This document shows, in pieces, positions 16,077 to 25,309 of a DNA stretch of 64,000 nt; position 1 is the stretch's first letter; every line of letters begins with the position of its first letter. The position numbers and the translations under genes are program-made. Below the pieces are notes generated by a model. The model was given only the letters and a program-made list of their open reading frames with translations, was not told where the DNA came from and made no database searches. Source of the DNA: Nonomuraea gerenzanensis (GTDB lineage Bacteria > Actinomycetota > Actinomycetes > Streptosporangiales > Streptosporangiaceae); NCBI RefSeq assembly GCF_020215645.1, contig NZ_CP084058.1:7502001-7566000 (forward strand), written 5' to 3'.

Positions 16077-18273
16077 CTTGGCGGCGCGCGGGTGGCGTGC
16101 CGCGGCGGACCAGCTCCGTGAGCACCGCGATGATGCCGCAGGCGCCGGCGCTCGCGCCGATGATCAACGGCCAGAACGGCAGGTCCAGCGGGGCGGTGGC
16201 GAACAGCCGGTTGAACACGGGCACGTAGACCAGGGCCGGCTGGAGCGCGACCATGGCCAGCAGCGCGACGACGGCCCGCCGGTCGTACGGGCCGGCGCGC
16301 ACGCCGCCGGGGGTGAGGAAGAGCGCGGCCGAGGAGCGGGCGAGCACCACCAGGCTGGTGGACGTCAGCGCCACCGTCTGCGCCTCGGCGGGCCCGGCGT
16401 CCTGCGTCAGCGCCCAGGCGGACACGGCGCACGCCTGAACGGCCAGCACGGCCGCGACCAGGAGCGTCTCGACCATGCGGACGGGGGCCAGCGGCGGCCT
16501 GACCCGTCCCGGCAGCGGGCGGAACGCCGGCTCGCGCGTGCGCAGCTCGGCGTTGAGCGCGATCATCAGGCCCATCGTGGTGGCGAGGTACAGCCAGAGC
16601 AGGTGAACGGGCTCGACCGGCGGGTCCAGGCCGAGCAGCACGGCGAGCACCAGGAGGAAGGCCAGCACGCGGGACACGAGCGCGCAGCCGGTGTAGCGCG
16701 CGGCGCTCTCCAGGGCGGCGCGGCCCTCGGCGATGCCCGCCGCCGCCGCCGCGAACGTGCCGCCGGGCAGGACCACGTCGGCGCCCTCGTCGCTGAGGCA
16801 GGTGCCGACCCCGACGTCGGCCTGCCCGCGCCCCGCTCCCGCCGCCTGGCCGTCGATCACGGCCACCACGTGGTGGTGGCTGCGCAGCACCTGCACCAGC
16901 CGGCGCTCCTCCTCGGGCCGCAGGCGTGCGAACACGGTGGCCCGGTCCAGCGACACCGGCCCGCCGAAGCGGTGGTCGGCCAGCTGCGCGCCGCTCAGCG
17001 CCTCTTGCGACAGCCCGACCCAGGCCGCGCTGGACCGGGCCGTGACGGCGTCGTCACCGGTGATGATCTTCACCCGCACCCCGGCGGCCTCGCAGCCCCG
17101 CACGGCCTCCAGCGCCCCGGTGAGCACCGGGTTGTGCATGGCCTGCAACCCCAGGAACGTCAGGGGCGGGAGGGAACGCTCCGTCAGCTCCGCCTGGCCT
17201 GGACCGGCCGGGGCGGAGGCGAAGGCCAGCACGCGCAGCCCGCGGCGGGTCAGCCACCGCGCGGTGTCCAGGATCTCGCGCCGGTCCAGCTCGCCGGCCT
17301 GGCCGTCGGCGCCGAGCCGGTCCGCGCACAGGTACAGGACGCGCTCGACGGCGCCCTTGGCGTACACCATCGCGGGTTCGTCGCCGACCGGCTCGTGCAG
17401 GGTCGCCATGAACAGCTGCTCCGGCGTGTGGGGCAGCGTGGCGACGCGCGGCGAGACCTTCTCCAGGCCCAGCTTGCAGGCGCTGGCCAGCAGCGCGCGC
17501 TCCGTGGGATCGCCCACGGCGGACGCGACGCCCTCCCGCTCCACGACTCGCGCGTCGTTGCAGCTCAGCCCGGCCTGGAGGCAGGCGTCCAGCGCCAGGT
17601 TCTCGCCCGGCCCCACCACCACCCCGGCCAGCGTGATCTCACCCTGGTCGCACCCGGCTCCCGTCACCTCGTAGCCGCGCCCGCCCGCGACCACCGTGGT
17701 GACGTAGGCCCGGTCCAGCGTGAGCAGGCCGGCCCTGCGGGTGCAGACGACCGTGGTCGCGCCCAGCTTCTCCACGGCGGCGGGCCGGCGCACCAGCGTC
17801 CGGCCGTGCGCCATGCGCACGGCCCCCGTGGCCAGCGCGGCCGCCACGATGGACGGCAGCTCCCAGGGCACGCACACGATCATGAGCACGGCGACGGCGG
17901 TACGCACGGCGGACGTCTCCAGCCCGAACACCGTCCCCGCGGCGATCAGGGCGCCCGCGGCCACCAGCATGACCAGCGCCGTCAGGAGCCGGAAGCGGGT
18001 GATCGCCCTGGTCAGCGGAGTGATCACGGGAGGCACCCCGAGGGGGGCGATCGTGGCCGCGACCCGCCTGTCCAGGGCCCAGATGTGCACGACCGCCATG
18101 GTGACGACGGTCAGCATCGCCGCGCCGGCCCACAGGTCCTCCGACCAGGCCGCGAGCAGGCCGGCGGCGATGACCACGTACACCGGTGGCGAGCACAGGG
18201 CCCGTTGCGCGCGTAGTCCCATCAGCAGGAAGGGGCCGGAGCCCGCTTCCCTGGACATTCTGAAGGCGAACAT
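16060..18273 (-). CDS. P-type ATPase homologue lacking the catalytic aspartate and actuator domain (pseudo-ATPase)
   Basis: 737 residues from ATG 18273 (GGAGGGGGG site; the ORF opens 12 codons earlier). It aligns with P2-type cation ATPases from M1-M2 onward, but passes directly to M3-M4 with no TGES actuator domain. The M4 motif is VPWELP (135-140). The phosphorylation motif normally CSDKTGT reads CTRRAGLLTL at 177-186: the essential Asp is Arg179 and the Lys is Arg180. GDPTERALL, KGAVERVL and IITGDDAVTA of the nucleotide domain are kept, while the GDGVND hinge is IDGQAA. The C-terminal membrane helices are present. The frame is intact and codon use is like its neighbours, so it is not a decayed gene. 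It should not pump by the known mechanism; a regulatory or sensing role is possible. Confidence 0.88.
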   Translation of the reverse strand: MFAFRMSREAGSGPFLLMGLRAQRALCSPPVYVVIAAGLLAAWSEDLWAGAAMLTVVTMAVVHIWALDRRVAATIAPLGVPPVITPLTRAITRFRLLTALVMLVAAGALIAAGTVFGLETSAVRTAVAVLMIVCVPWELPSIVAAALATGAVRMAHGRTLVRRPAAVEKLGATTVVCTRRAGLLTLDRAYVTTVVAGGRGYEVTGAGCDQGEITLAGVVVGPGENLALDACLQAGLSCNDARVVEREGVASAVGDPTERALLASACKLGLEKVSPRVATLPHTPEQLFMATLHEPVGDEPAMVYAKGAVERVLYLCADRLGADGQAGELDRREILDTARWLTRRGLRVLAFASAPAGPGQAELTERSLPPLTFLGLQAMHNPVLTGALEAVRGCEAAGVRVKIITGDDAVTARSSAAWVGLSQEALSGAQLADHRFGGPVSLDRATVFARLRPEEERRLVQVLRSHHHVVAVIDGQAAGAGRGQADVGVGTCLSDEGADVVLPGGTFAAAAAGIAEGRAALESAARYTGCALVSRVLAFLLVLAVLLGLDPPVEPVHLLWLYLATTMGLMIALNAELRTREPAFRPLPGRVRPPLAPVRMVETLLVAAVLAVQACAVSAWALTQDAGPAEAQTVALTSTSLVVLARSSAALFLTPGGVRAGPYDRRAVVALLAMVALQPALVYVPVFNRLFATAPLDLPFWPLIIGASAGACGIIAVLTELVRRGTPPARRQVILDG

Positions 18274-18403
18274 GACCCCCCTCCGGGACGTCCGTCCTGG
18301 CTCCCTCATGGTTGCCCAGGAAAGCGGCGCTGTGGAGCCCGCGCGCAGATCTTTTCCGCCACCTCGGTCTCTCCCTCAGGCGTCCTCACCCTTACTGCGG
18401 CGC

Positions 18404-19864
18404 TCAGTGCGGCACCGGCGCCGCCGTGACACCCCGGCCGGCCGGCTCCTGCCCGTCCGCGCCCGCCGGGACCTCCTCGCCCGGCGGCGCGCCACGCGCC
18501 AGGAGGGTGACGAGCACCTCGTACGCCACCAGCAGCAGGGCGACCACGAGCAGCGAGAACCACGACGACAGGATCAGCGCGACGACGGCCGCCACGACGA
18601 TCCCGCCCACCCGCAGCACGTCGAGGTGGCGTCCGGTCCACGTCCGCAGCCGCACGTTCGTCCCGGCGGAACGCAGCGCCCCCCAGCCGTCGCGCAGGCC
18701 CTTCGCCCCGTTGCGCCGCAGCCAGACCGGGACGCGGCCCGGCCCCGCCAGGTAACACGCAACCGCGATCACGATGCCCGCCCACAGCAGCCAGGTCCCC
18801 CAGGTACGCAGCTCGGTGAAGATGTCGTGGACCGCCACGGACACCCCCTGCCGGTAGACGCCGTCGGGCACGAGGCCGAGGAGCTGGTCGCGCACCGCCC
18901 GCAGCCCGCTGGTCAGGACCACCGCGGAGATGGACAGCCACAGCCCCCACTGCAGCAGCGTGCGCCGGCGGTACGGGGAGATCCACAGGGCCAGGCCGAG
19001 GGCGAGCAGGGAGCCGGCGATCAGCAGCACCACCGTGCGCTTGAAGGTCAGCATCGCCTCCTGCAGCTGTCCCAGCATCGGCCGGTCGTACATGGTGATC
19101 TGCGCGAAGTCCGCGGGCAGGGTCACGCCGACGGCGGTCTGGATGCGCTCGCGCAGACCGGGCGGGATGGCCCCGGAGGTGAGGACAGGCAGGTCGAGTC
19201 GCTTGCCGAAGATGGTCGGCAGCCGCTGCTCGATGGTGATCAGGAGGTTGTTCACCACGGGCAGCAGGTTGAGCGTCACCGTGCTGCCCGACACGGAGAC
19301 CGTCTGGCTGCGGCCCTCCAGGATGGCCAGGATCTGCGCGTGCGCGAACCGGTTGGCGTTGGTCCACAACTCGCGGAACTGCTCGGTGCCCATGAACCTG
19401 GTCACCAGGTCCTTGGTGTAGCCGTGGACGGCGCCGGTCACCGGGCCCGCCAGGAACGTCGCCCGCGGCGGCAGCACCTCCGCGAGCCGCTGCTCCACGT
19501 TCAGCGCGGTGAAGACCTGGTCGGTGAGGTAGGTCGCCATCGCGTTGGTCACCTCGGGGTGCTCCGGCAGGCTCTGCACCGTCGCCACCCAGCGCTCGGT
19601 GTCCAGCGTGGTGCGCGCTCCCCACAGGCCGATGGCCGAGCACACCACGCCGAACCCCGCCACGGCGACCAGGACGGCGGCGATGATCCGGCGGGCGAGG
19701 TGCGCGCGCCGGTGCCGCCGCGTGCGGTCCTCCAGCCGGCCGCGCAGCTCGGCCACCTCGGCACGCAGGCGCTCCAGCTCGTCGGTCTCCGGCGGCTCGC
19801 TCACCTGGGCGGGAGGACCCGAGGGTGGCGCAGCGGAGTCGAGGTGTGCTTCTTCGCCGGGCAT
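18404..19864 (-). CDS. Multi-helix membrane protein with N-terminal coiled coil
   Basis: 486 residues. ATG 19864 follows GGGGAGG; a longer ORF to 19933 is unlikely. A Pro-rich start leads into a short coiled coil (about 27-48, ETDELERLRAEVAELRGRLE), a membrane helix (59-80), a large probably external domain (81-290), then several helices (near 297-316, 325-342, 376-393 and a long hydrophobic block near 430-470) and a Pro/Gly-rich tail. I do not recognise the family. A degenerate operator copy is 65 bases upstream, which ties it to the island regulon. 130 bases upstream of the pseudo-ATPase gene, same strand, so the two may be cotranscribed. Confidence 0.78.
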   Translation of the reverse strand: MPGEEAHLDSAAPPSGPPAQVSEPPETDELERLRAEVAELRGRLEDRTRRHRRAHLARRIIAAVLVAVAGFGVVCSAIGLWGARTTLDTERWVATVQSLPEHPEVTNAMATYLTDQVFTALNVEQRLAEVLPPRATFLAGPVTGAVHGYTKDLVTRFMGTEQFRELWTNANRFAHAQILAILEGRSQTVSVSGSTVTLNLLPVVNNLLITIEQRLPTIFGKRLDLPVLTSGAIPPGLRERIQTAVGVTLPADFAQITMYDRPMLGQLQEAMLTFKRTVVLLIAGSLLALGLALWISPYRRRTLLQWGLWLSISAVVLTSGLRAVRDQLLGLVPDGVYRQGVSVAVHDIFTELRTWGTWLLWAGIVIAVACYLAGPGRVPVWLRRNGAKGLRDGWGALRSAGTNVRLRTWTGRHLDVLRVGGIVVAAVVALILSSWFSLLVVALLLVAYEVLVTLLARGAPPGEEVPAGADGQEPAGRGVTAAPVPH

Positions 19865-19929
19865 CGCGACCTCCCCAACCGGTGTACAGGGCCTGGGCAG
19901 GATGCTGACCGCGTTGAGGCCGCCCGCCT

Positions 19930-19946
19930 TCACATCTTCCGGGTGA
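19930..19946. promoter_or_regulatory. Palindromic operator, degenerate copy 10
   Basis: TCACAT-CTTCC-GGGTGA: the right arm is perfect and the left has two changes. It is 65 bases before the start of the membrane protein at 19864, the same distance and orientation as the clean copies, which is why I accept it. Confidence 0.5.
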
Positions 19947-19957
19947 CCCCCGCGCGG

Positions 19958-22237
19958 TCACAGGAGCCTGAGATGGCGGACGAGCTGGACCGCCTCCGCG
20001 CGGGAGGTGACCCCGAGCTTGCGGTAGATGGATCGGGTGTGGGTCTTGACGGTGTTGGGTGAGACGAAGAGCTGCAGGCCGATCTCGCGGATGGACAGGT
20101 TCTCCAGCAGCAGCCGCAGGACGGCCTGCTCGCGGACGGTCAGGAGGTCGGTCAGCGCGGTGCCCTGGGCGGGGTCGGCGGGCAGCAGGCGGGTGAGCCG
20201 GGCGTGGATGTGCGCGAGCCTGGTGCGCAGGTGCTCGCCGCTGTCCTGCTCGGTGGCGAGCAGGTGCCTGGCCTGTACGAGGTAGGCGCTGGCGGTCCCC
20301 CGGTCCCCGGCGTCCAGGCAGGTCTCCGCGAGTGCGGTGAGCAGGTTCAGCGTGGGCCAGCCCGAAAGCCCGACCGCGCCGGCGCGCAGCGCGAGCGCGC
20401 GTTCCAGCAGCGGCCTGGCCTCCGCGTGCCGCTCCTCGCGGGCCAGCACGGTGCCCAGCGCCGAGGCGGGCAGGGCCGCGTACGGCGAGCCGCTGTACTC
20501 GTTGGTCTCGGCCAGCCCGTACGCCGCCCTGGCCGGCTCGCCCGCCTCCGCGACCCGCCCGAGGTCGCAGAGCGCGAGCGCCAGCACGGACAGGGACAGG
20601 ATCCGGAACGGCGGCCAGCCCGCGCCGCTCTGCGCCGCCTCCGCCGCGAACTCCAGCGCCCCCTTGCTGTCCCCCATCAGATACAGCCCGTACGCCAGCC
20701 CCGCCCGGGAGGGGGCGTACCACCGCGACGTCGGGTCCACCTCCAGCTCGCAGGCGATCCAGCCGGACTCCACCATCGCGGGCACGCCGTCGTACCCGAA
20801 CAGCGCCCCCATCAGGTTGACCGCGAAGCGCAGCGAGGGGGACCCGTCCGGCAGCGCCCCCCGGTGCGGCAGCGCCGCGGCGATGCGGAGCCAGTGCCGG
20901 GTCGCCGCGCGGTCGCCGGACAGGGCGGCCAGCCAGGCGGCGCAGACCGCCGTGACGGGATCGCCGTCGCGGCGGGCGGCGGCCGTCGCGTCCAGCCAGC
21001 TCTGGACGAGGTCGAGCCGTCCCGTGCTGATGTACTCCATCCAGTTGGCCTCGAACAGGCGGCCGACGCGCCCCTCCGCGCCGCTCTCGCGGGCGTGCTC
21101 CGTCGCCTCCATGATCAGGCCGTGGGCGGCGTACCAGTCGCTGGCGCGCAGGTGCAGCTGCGCGACCGCGTCCTGCTCGGTGTCGGACAGGTCGGCGCGC
21201 AGCGTCTGGCGGAACATGTGGTGCAGGCGGTACCAGCGGCGATGCTCGTCGAGGGGCACGAGGAACAGGTTCGCCCGCTCCATGACCTGCAGCAGCGTCA
21301 CGGCGTTCGGGGTGCCGGCCACCGCGTCGCACAGGGGCGCCGTGAACCGGTCGAGGACGGAGATCCGGCACAGGAAGCGCAGCAGCTCGGGCGCGACCGT
21401 GCCCAGCACCTCCTCGTGCAGGTAGTCGGCGATCATGCGGTGAGTACCGCCGAACTCGGCCACGAACGCGGTGGGATCGGCCGAGATCCGCAACGACAGC
21501 GCCGCCAGGTGCAGCGCGATCGTCCACCCTTCGGTGGCGTCGAGCAGGCGGTCCAGGTCCGTGTCACGCAGCAGCATGCCGGACAGCCGGCGGATCAGCG
21601 TGGCCGCCTCCTCGCGCGTCCAGGCCAGATCGGCCATGCGCAGCTCCAGCAGGTCACCGGCCACGCGGTACTGCTGCAGCGGCAGCACCGGCTCGGCACG
21701 GGTGACGAGCACGAGCTGCGTGGTCGGCGGCAGGTGGTCGATGAAGACCTCCAGCAGGCGCAGGCACTCCGGGTCCTCCAGCGTGTGCAGGTCGTCCAGC
21801 ACCAGCACCACGGGGTGCTCCAGCGCGGCCAGGGCGCTGAGCAGGTACGGCAGGGGCGGCCCCCGGTGCTGGGCGGGCAGGTCCGCCATGCCGGGCAGCG
21901 CCGTGCGCGCGGCGTTCGTCAGCGCGTCCCACAGGGCGTCCCCTGCGTTGAGCCGGCGGTCGGCCGTCACCCAGGCGGCGGTCCGGTCGGGATCCGCCGC
22001 CAGCCACTGGGCGACGAGGGCGGACTTCCCGGATCCCGCGGGCGCGGACACCAGGACGAGCCGCCGGCCGCGCGCGCCGTCCAGCTTCCGCAGCAGAGCG
22101 GGTCGTCGCGTCCATTCGGGGTGTACTGCAGGCACCACGCTCCGCACATCCGCGGAGAGCCCGACCAGCGCGGGAAGAGGGCGGGTACCGGTGGAGGTGA
22201 TCGCCTCTCGTGCCTTCTCGCGGAACCACCTGCGCAT
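19958..22237 (-). CDS. MalT/LuxR-family ATP-binding transcriptional regulator A
   Basis: 759 residues. ATG 22237 is chosen (GGAGCATCGA before it) over a TTG at 22297. A STAND-type NTPase comes first: Walker A APAGSGKS at 65-72 and Walker B VVLVLDDLHTL near 140, followed by a winged-helix/arm region (DATEGWTIALHLAALSL) and a long helical TPR-like sensor (about 330-680). The C-terminus is a LuxR helix-turn-helix with LTVREQAVLRLL and SPNTVKTHTRSIYRKLGV. Such proteins are activators switched by ATP and an inducer. It lies directly next to regulator B and is a candidate reader of the palindromes in this island. No perfect copy lies upstream of it. Confidence 0.92.
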   Translation of the reverse strand: MRRWFREKAREAITSTGTRPLPALVGLSADVRSVVPAVHPEWTRRPALLRKLDGARGRRLVLVSAPAGSGKSALVAQWLAADPDRTAAWVTADRRLNAGDALWDALTNAARTALPGMADLPAQHRGPPLPYLLSALAALEHPVVLVLDDLHTLEDPECLRLLEVFIDHLPPTTQLVLVTRAEPVLPLQQYRVAGDLLELRMADLAWTREEAATLIRRLSGMLLRDTDLDRLLDATEGWTIALHLAALSLRISADPTAFVAEFGGTHRMIADYLHEEVLGTVAPELLRFLCRISVLDRFTAPLCDAVAGTPNAVTLLQVMERANLFLVPLDEHRRWYRLHHMFRQTLRADLSDTEQDAVAQLHLRASDWYAAHGLIMEATEHARESGAEGRVGRLFEANWMEYISTGRLDLVQSWLDATAAARRDGDPVTAVCAAWLAALSGDRAATRHWLRIAAALPHRGALPDGSPSLRFAVNLMGALFGYDGVPAMVESGWIACELEVDPTSRWYAPSRAGLAYGLYLMGDSKGALEFAAEAAQSGAGWPPFRILSLSVLALALCDLGRVAEAGEPARAAYGLAETNEYSGSPYAALPASALGTVLAREERHAEARPLLERALALRAGAVGLSGWPTLNLLTALAETCLDAGDRGTASAYLVQARHLLATEQDSGEHLRTRLAHIHARLTRLLPADPAQGTALTDLLTVREQAVLRLLLENLSIREIGLQLFVSPNTVKTHTRSIYRKLGVTSRAEAVQLVRHLRLL

Positions 22238-22346
22238 TCGATGCTCCGGTTGCGGTGTCCTTGTTCGGAGTTTCTGCCGTGATCTATAAACAGTCAACCA
22301 TCACAACTCACCCACAAATCGGGCAGACACTTTCACCTTTCCGGCC

Positions 22347-24941
22347 TCAGACGAGTGAGAGGTGTTTGGCCCGGCGGACCGCCTCGGCGCGGCGGGTGAC
22401 CGCGAGCTTGCGGTAGATGCTCTTCAGGTGCGTCTTGACGGTGTTGACCGACACGTACATCTGCGCGGCGATCTCCTCGGTCGTCATCACCTTGCTCAGG
22501 TGCTGCAGCACGTCCAGCTCGCGGGCGCTGAGCCGGCCGTACAGGGTGGCGTCCAGCCGCTCCTCGCCGCTCTCCGGTGTGAGGCGCAGCCGCGCCAGGA
22601 ACCGCAGGTACGGCCTGACCAGGTACGGGTCGTGCCGCAGCAGCGGCTGCAACCAGGGCTTCGAGCGGGCGAACGGCATCAGCGCCTGCTCGCGGTCACC
22701 GAGCCGCAACGCCCGATCGAGCATCCGGCGGCCACGGGAGGGATCGCCGCCCTGGTAGGCCAGCCGGGCGTCCAGCAGCAGGGCGTCCAGGCGGACGTCC
22801 ACGGGCACCAGGCCCGGCTCCGCCAGCACCGCGTGCACCGCCCGCACGGCCTCCTCCGGCCGTCCCGCGCTCAGCGCGGCGAGCGCGAGGGCCAGGGGCT
22901 TGCGCAGGTCGTCGGCGTCCCCGGCGCGTTCCGCGCACGCCCGCGCCTCGGCGGTCTCGCCCAGCAGCGCGTGCGCCTCCGACTGGAGGAGCAGCAGGCG
23001 CCGCCGCAGCCACTGCGGCCCCTGGGTGACCTGGCGCGTCTCCTCCAGAGCCTGGCGGGGCAGGCCCTCCAGCAGCTTGGCCTGGGCGCCGACCAGCGCG
23101 TGCAGCCCGGCCATGACCGCGTCGGGGCACTGCCGGACGGCCGCGTGGGCCCTGGCCAGCTCCTGCTTGGCGCGGGCCGGCTCCACCTTCTGGAGCGCGA
23201 CCCACGCCGAGGCGAGATGCGATGCGGCCCCCCGGCGGCCCGCCGGGCCGGCCTCGGGCAGCTGCTCCGCCTGAGCCGCCAGCTCGCAGGCCCGCGCCGG
23301 GCGTCCGCGCAGCCCCTCGGCCAGCGCGAGCTGCCCCAGGCACTGCCGGTACAGGCACTCTCCCCCGGCCCGCGTGGCCGGCTCGATGGCCGCGCGCAGG
23401 GCCGCCACGGCCTCGTGCAGCCGCCCCTGCCGCAGCTCCAGCGACCCGCGCGCGGCCAGGACCAGGGCCTCCACCTCCGGATGCTGGTCGAGGGAGTGCG
23501 CCGGCGTCTCCTGCAGCAGGCCCTCCACCTCGGTGAGGTTGCGGGACAGGTCCGGGTCGCGCGGCTGCGGGTCCGCCAGCCGTACCAGCCCGATGGCCAG
23601 CCGCAGGGCCGGGGACGCGGCGGCCGGGGAGCGGCCGATCAGTGCCGACGCCGTGTCCAGGGCGGCGGCGCAGGTCTCCTCGTCACCGCCGGCCCTGGCC
23701 ATGGCCGCCGTGACCACGGCCTGCTCGGGAGCCCCTTCCGGCTGCGGCGCGCATTCCGGCATCGCCCGCAGGCTCTCGCCGAGCACGTGGTCGGGCCGCA
23801 GGCCGAGCAGCCGGCCGATCTCCAGGTGGTCGACGACGAGCCTGGCGGCGTAGGGCCAGGCTCCGGCGCGGGCGGCGTGCCACACCGCGTCGTGCACGTC
23901 GCCGGTGCGCGCGAACCAGGAGGCCGCGCGCAGGTCCAGCTCGGCGAGGTGGCCCGGCGCCTCGTGCCGCAGGATCAGGCGCAGCGCGTCGGCGAACATC
24001 GGGTGGAAGCGGTACCAGCCCTGGTCCAGGCGCATGGCGAAGGCGTTGTCGCGGACCATCGCGGCGAACGCCCGGCCCGCCACCGGCCCGGCCAGCTCGG
24101 TGGCCAGCTCCGCGTTGATCCGCTCGGGAACGCTGGTGGCCAGCAGCAGGCGGCGCCGGTCCTCGGGCTCGGCGTCCAGGACCTCCTCCATCAGATAGGC
24201 GACGACGGAGTTGTCGTCCCCGGCGAAGTGCGCGACGAACTCGTCAGGGGCGGGATGCCCCTCCAGCGAGATCGCGGCCAGGCGCAGCCCGGCGGCCCAG
24301 CCTTCGGTCCTGGCCAGCAGCGTCCGCAGGGACGCCTGCGACAGGCTCACCTTGTGCTGCGCCAGGAGCTGCTCGGTCTCCCGCTCGGAGAAGGCGAGCT
24401 GCTCGACCCCGACCTCGGTGAGCTCCTGGGCCAGGTGGTAGCGGCGCATCGGCAGCGGCGGGTCCTGCCGCGCCGTCACGACGAGCCGCAGCCAGGCGTG
24501 CGTGTCGCGCAGCAGCCGGCCGAGGTCCCGGTTCACCTCGCAGTCGGCGGGCAGGGACAGGTCGTCCAGCACCAGGACCACGGGCTGAGCCCGCTCGGTG
24601 AGGTGCAGGGCCAGGGCGGCGACCGGGTCGCCGTCACCGCTCACCGCCACGCCCGCCCGCCGGAAGGCCGACAGGACCATGGGCCAGAAGACCTCAGGTC
24701 GCTCGGCCCCCCGCTGCAGGGTGACCCAGGCGATGGGGCCCGGGGCGGCACCGCACGTGGCCCACGAGATCGCCGCCATCGTCTTGCCGGTGCCCGGAGG
24801 TCCGGTCACCACGGTGAGAGGACCCTGGACGCCTCGGCGAAGGCGGTCCACGATCCTGCGACGAACGATCAGCCACGGTGGTGGCTGTGGAATGACCACC
24901 TTGTACGGCAGAACATCCGCATCCGACTTGATCCGCGCCAT
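22347..24941 (-). CDS. MalT/LuxR-family ATP-binding transcriptional regulator B
   Basis: 864 residues from ATG 24941; a GTG three codons upstream is possible. Walker A GPPGTGKT is at 47-54 and Walker B VVLVLDDLSLP near 125, then TEGWAAGLRLAAISL, a long helical repeat region rich in Ala/Leu/Arg, and a C-terminal LuxR helix-turn-helix (LSARELDVLQHL, VSVNTVKTHLKSIYRKLAV). It is a diverged paralogue of regulator A, whose gene starts 109 bases downstream of this gene's stop. Two spacer-less TCACCCGGGTGA palindromes lie 86 and 114 bases upstream, suggesting autoregulation. Confidence 0.92.
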   Translation of the reverse strand: MARIKSDADVLPYKVVIPQPPPWLIVRRRIVDRLRRGVQGPLTVVTGPPGTGKTMAAISWATCGAAPGPIAWVTLQRGAERPEVFWPMVLSAFRRAGVAVSGDGDPVAALALHLTERAQPVVLVLDDLSLPADCEVNRDLGRLLRDTHAWLRLVVTARQDPPLPMRRYHLAQELTEVGVEQLAFSERETEQLLAQHKVSLSQASLRTLLARTEGWAAGLRLAAISLEGHPAPDEFVAHFAGDDNSVVAYLMEEVLDAEPEDRRRLLLATSVPERINAELATELAGPVAGRAFAAMVRDNAFAMRLDQGWYRFHPMFADALRLILRHEAPGHLAELDLRAASWFARTGDVHDAVWHAARAGAWPYAARLVVDHLEIGRLLGLRPDHVLGESLRAMPECAPQPEGAPEQAVVTAAMARAGGDEETCAAALDTASALIGRSPAAASPALRLAIGLVRLADPQPRDPDLSRNLTEVEGLLQETPAHSLDQHPEVEALVLAARGSLELRQGRLHEAVAALRAAIEPATRAGGECLYRQCLGQLALAEGLRGRPARACELAAQAEQLPEAGPAGRRGAASHLASAWVALQKVEPARAKQELARAHAAVRQCPDAVMAGLHALVGAQAKLLEGLPRQALEETRQVTQGPQWLRRRLLLLQSEAHALLGETAEARACAERAGDADDLRKPLALALAALSAGRPEEAVRAVHAVLAEPGLVPVDVRLDALLLDARLAYQGGDPSRGRRMLDRALRLGDREQALMPFARSKPWLQPLLRHDPYLVRPYLRFLARLRLTPESGEERLDATLYGRLSARELDVLQHLSKVMTTEEIAAQMYVSVNTVKTHLKSIYRKLAVTRRAEAVRRAKHLSLV

Positions 24942-25027
24942 GGAGCTCACCCCTGCCCGAAAGGGATCAGCTTGCGTCTGGACATTAGGCGCGTTTCAGG
25001 CATTTCTTGGATACCCCGGCGGCGAAT

Positions 25028-25067
25028 TCACCCGGGTGAGCCCGCGCGGGCGGGCTCACCCGGGTGA
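25028..25067. promoter_or_regulatory. Pair of spacer-less TCACCCGGGTGA palindromes
   Basis: Two identical perfect 12-bp palindromes at 25028-25039 and 25056-25067, starting 28 bases apart, upstream of regulator B. The arms match those of the 17-bp operators but the 5-bp spacer is missing. Either the same protein binds differently here or a related one does. Confidence 0.65.
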
Positions 25068-25125
25068 GGCCGGGCTCTACCCGGCCGCGACGACTCCCTG
25101 GGCCTCAGGCGATAGGGAACGCCGA

Positions 25126-25275
25126 TCAGCCCGCCTGCCCCTTGGGCGCCGGAGCAGGGCCGTTGTGGTGGTGGCGGCGCCGGGCCAGATTGACGACGAC
25201 GGCGGCAGCCGTCACCGCACCCGCTCCTGCGGCGACCAGGAGGCCGCGCCGGCTCTTCTTCTTCTGTCTCCTCAT
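25126..25275 (-). CDS. Small basic single-helix membrane protein
   Basis: 49 residues: a basic start MRRQKKKSRR, one hydrophobic helix (about 11-30, Ala/Val/Gly-rich), then RRRHHH and a Pro/Ala/Gly tail. It is too short to assign to a family. Neither ATG 25275 nor the alternative at 25296 has a good ribosome binding site. A perfect operator copy at 25310 lies 34 bases upstream and supports it being a real member of the regulon. Confidence 0.6.
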   Translation of the reverse strand: MRRQKKKSRRGLLVAAGAGAVTAAAVVVNLARRRHHHNGPAPAPKGQAG

Positions 25276-25309
25276 GGGGGCATCATCCGGGGCCATCCCC
25301 ACCCGCCCA

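Noticed and set aside
18386..18402. TCACCC half-site upstream of the pseudo-ATPase gene
   Set aside because: The second arm (GCGGCG) does not match GGGTGA, so it is not counted as an operator.
22310..22326. TCACCC near the start of regulator A
   Set aside because: Spacer and right arm (TCGGGC) do not fit the palindrome. Regulator A seems to lack a site.
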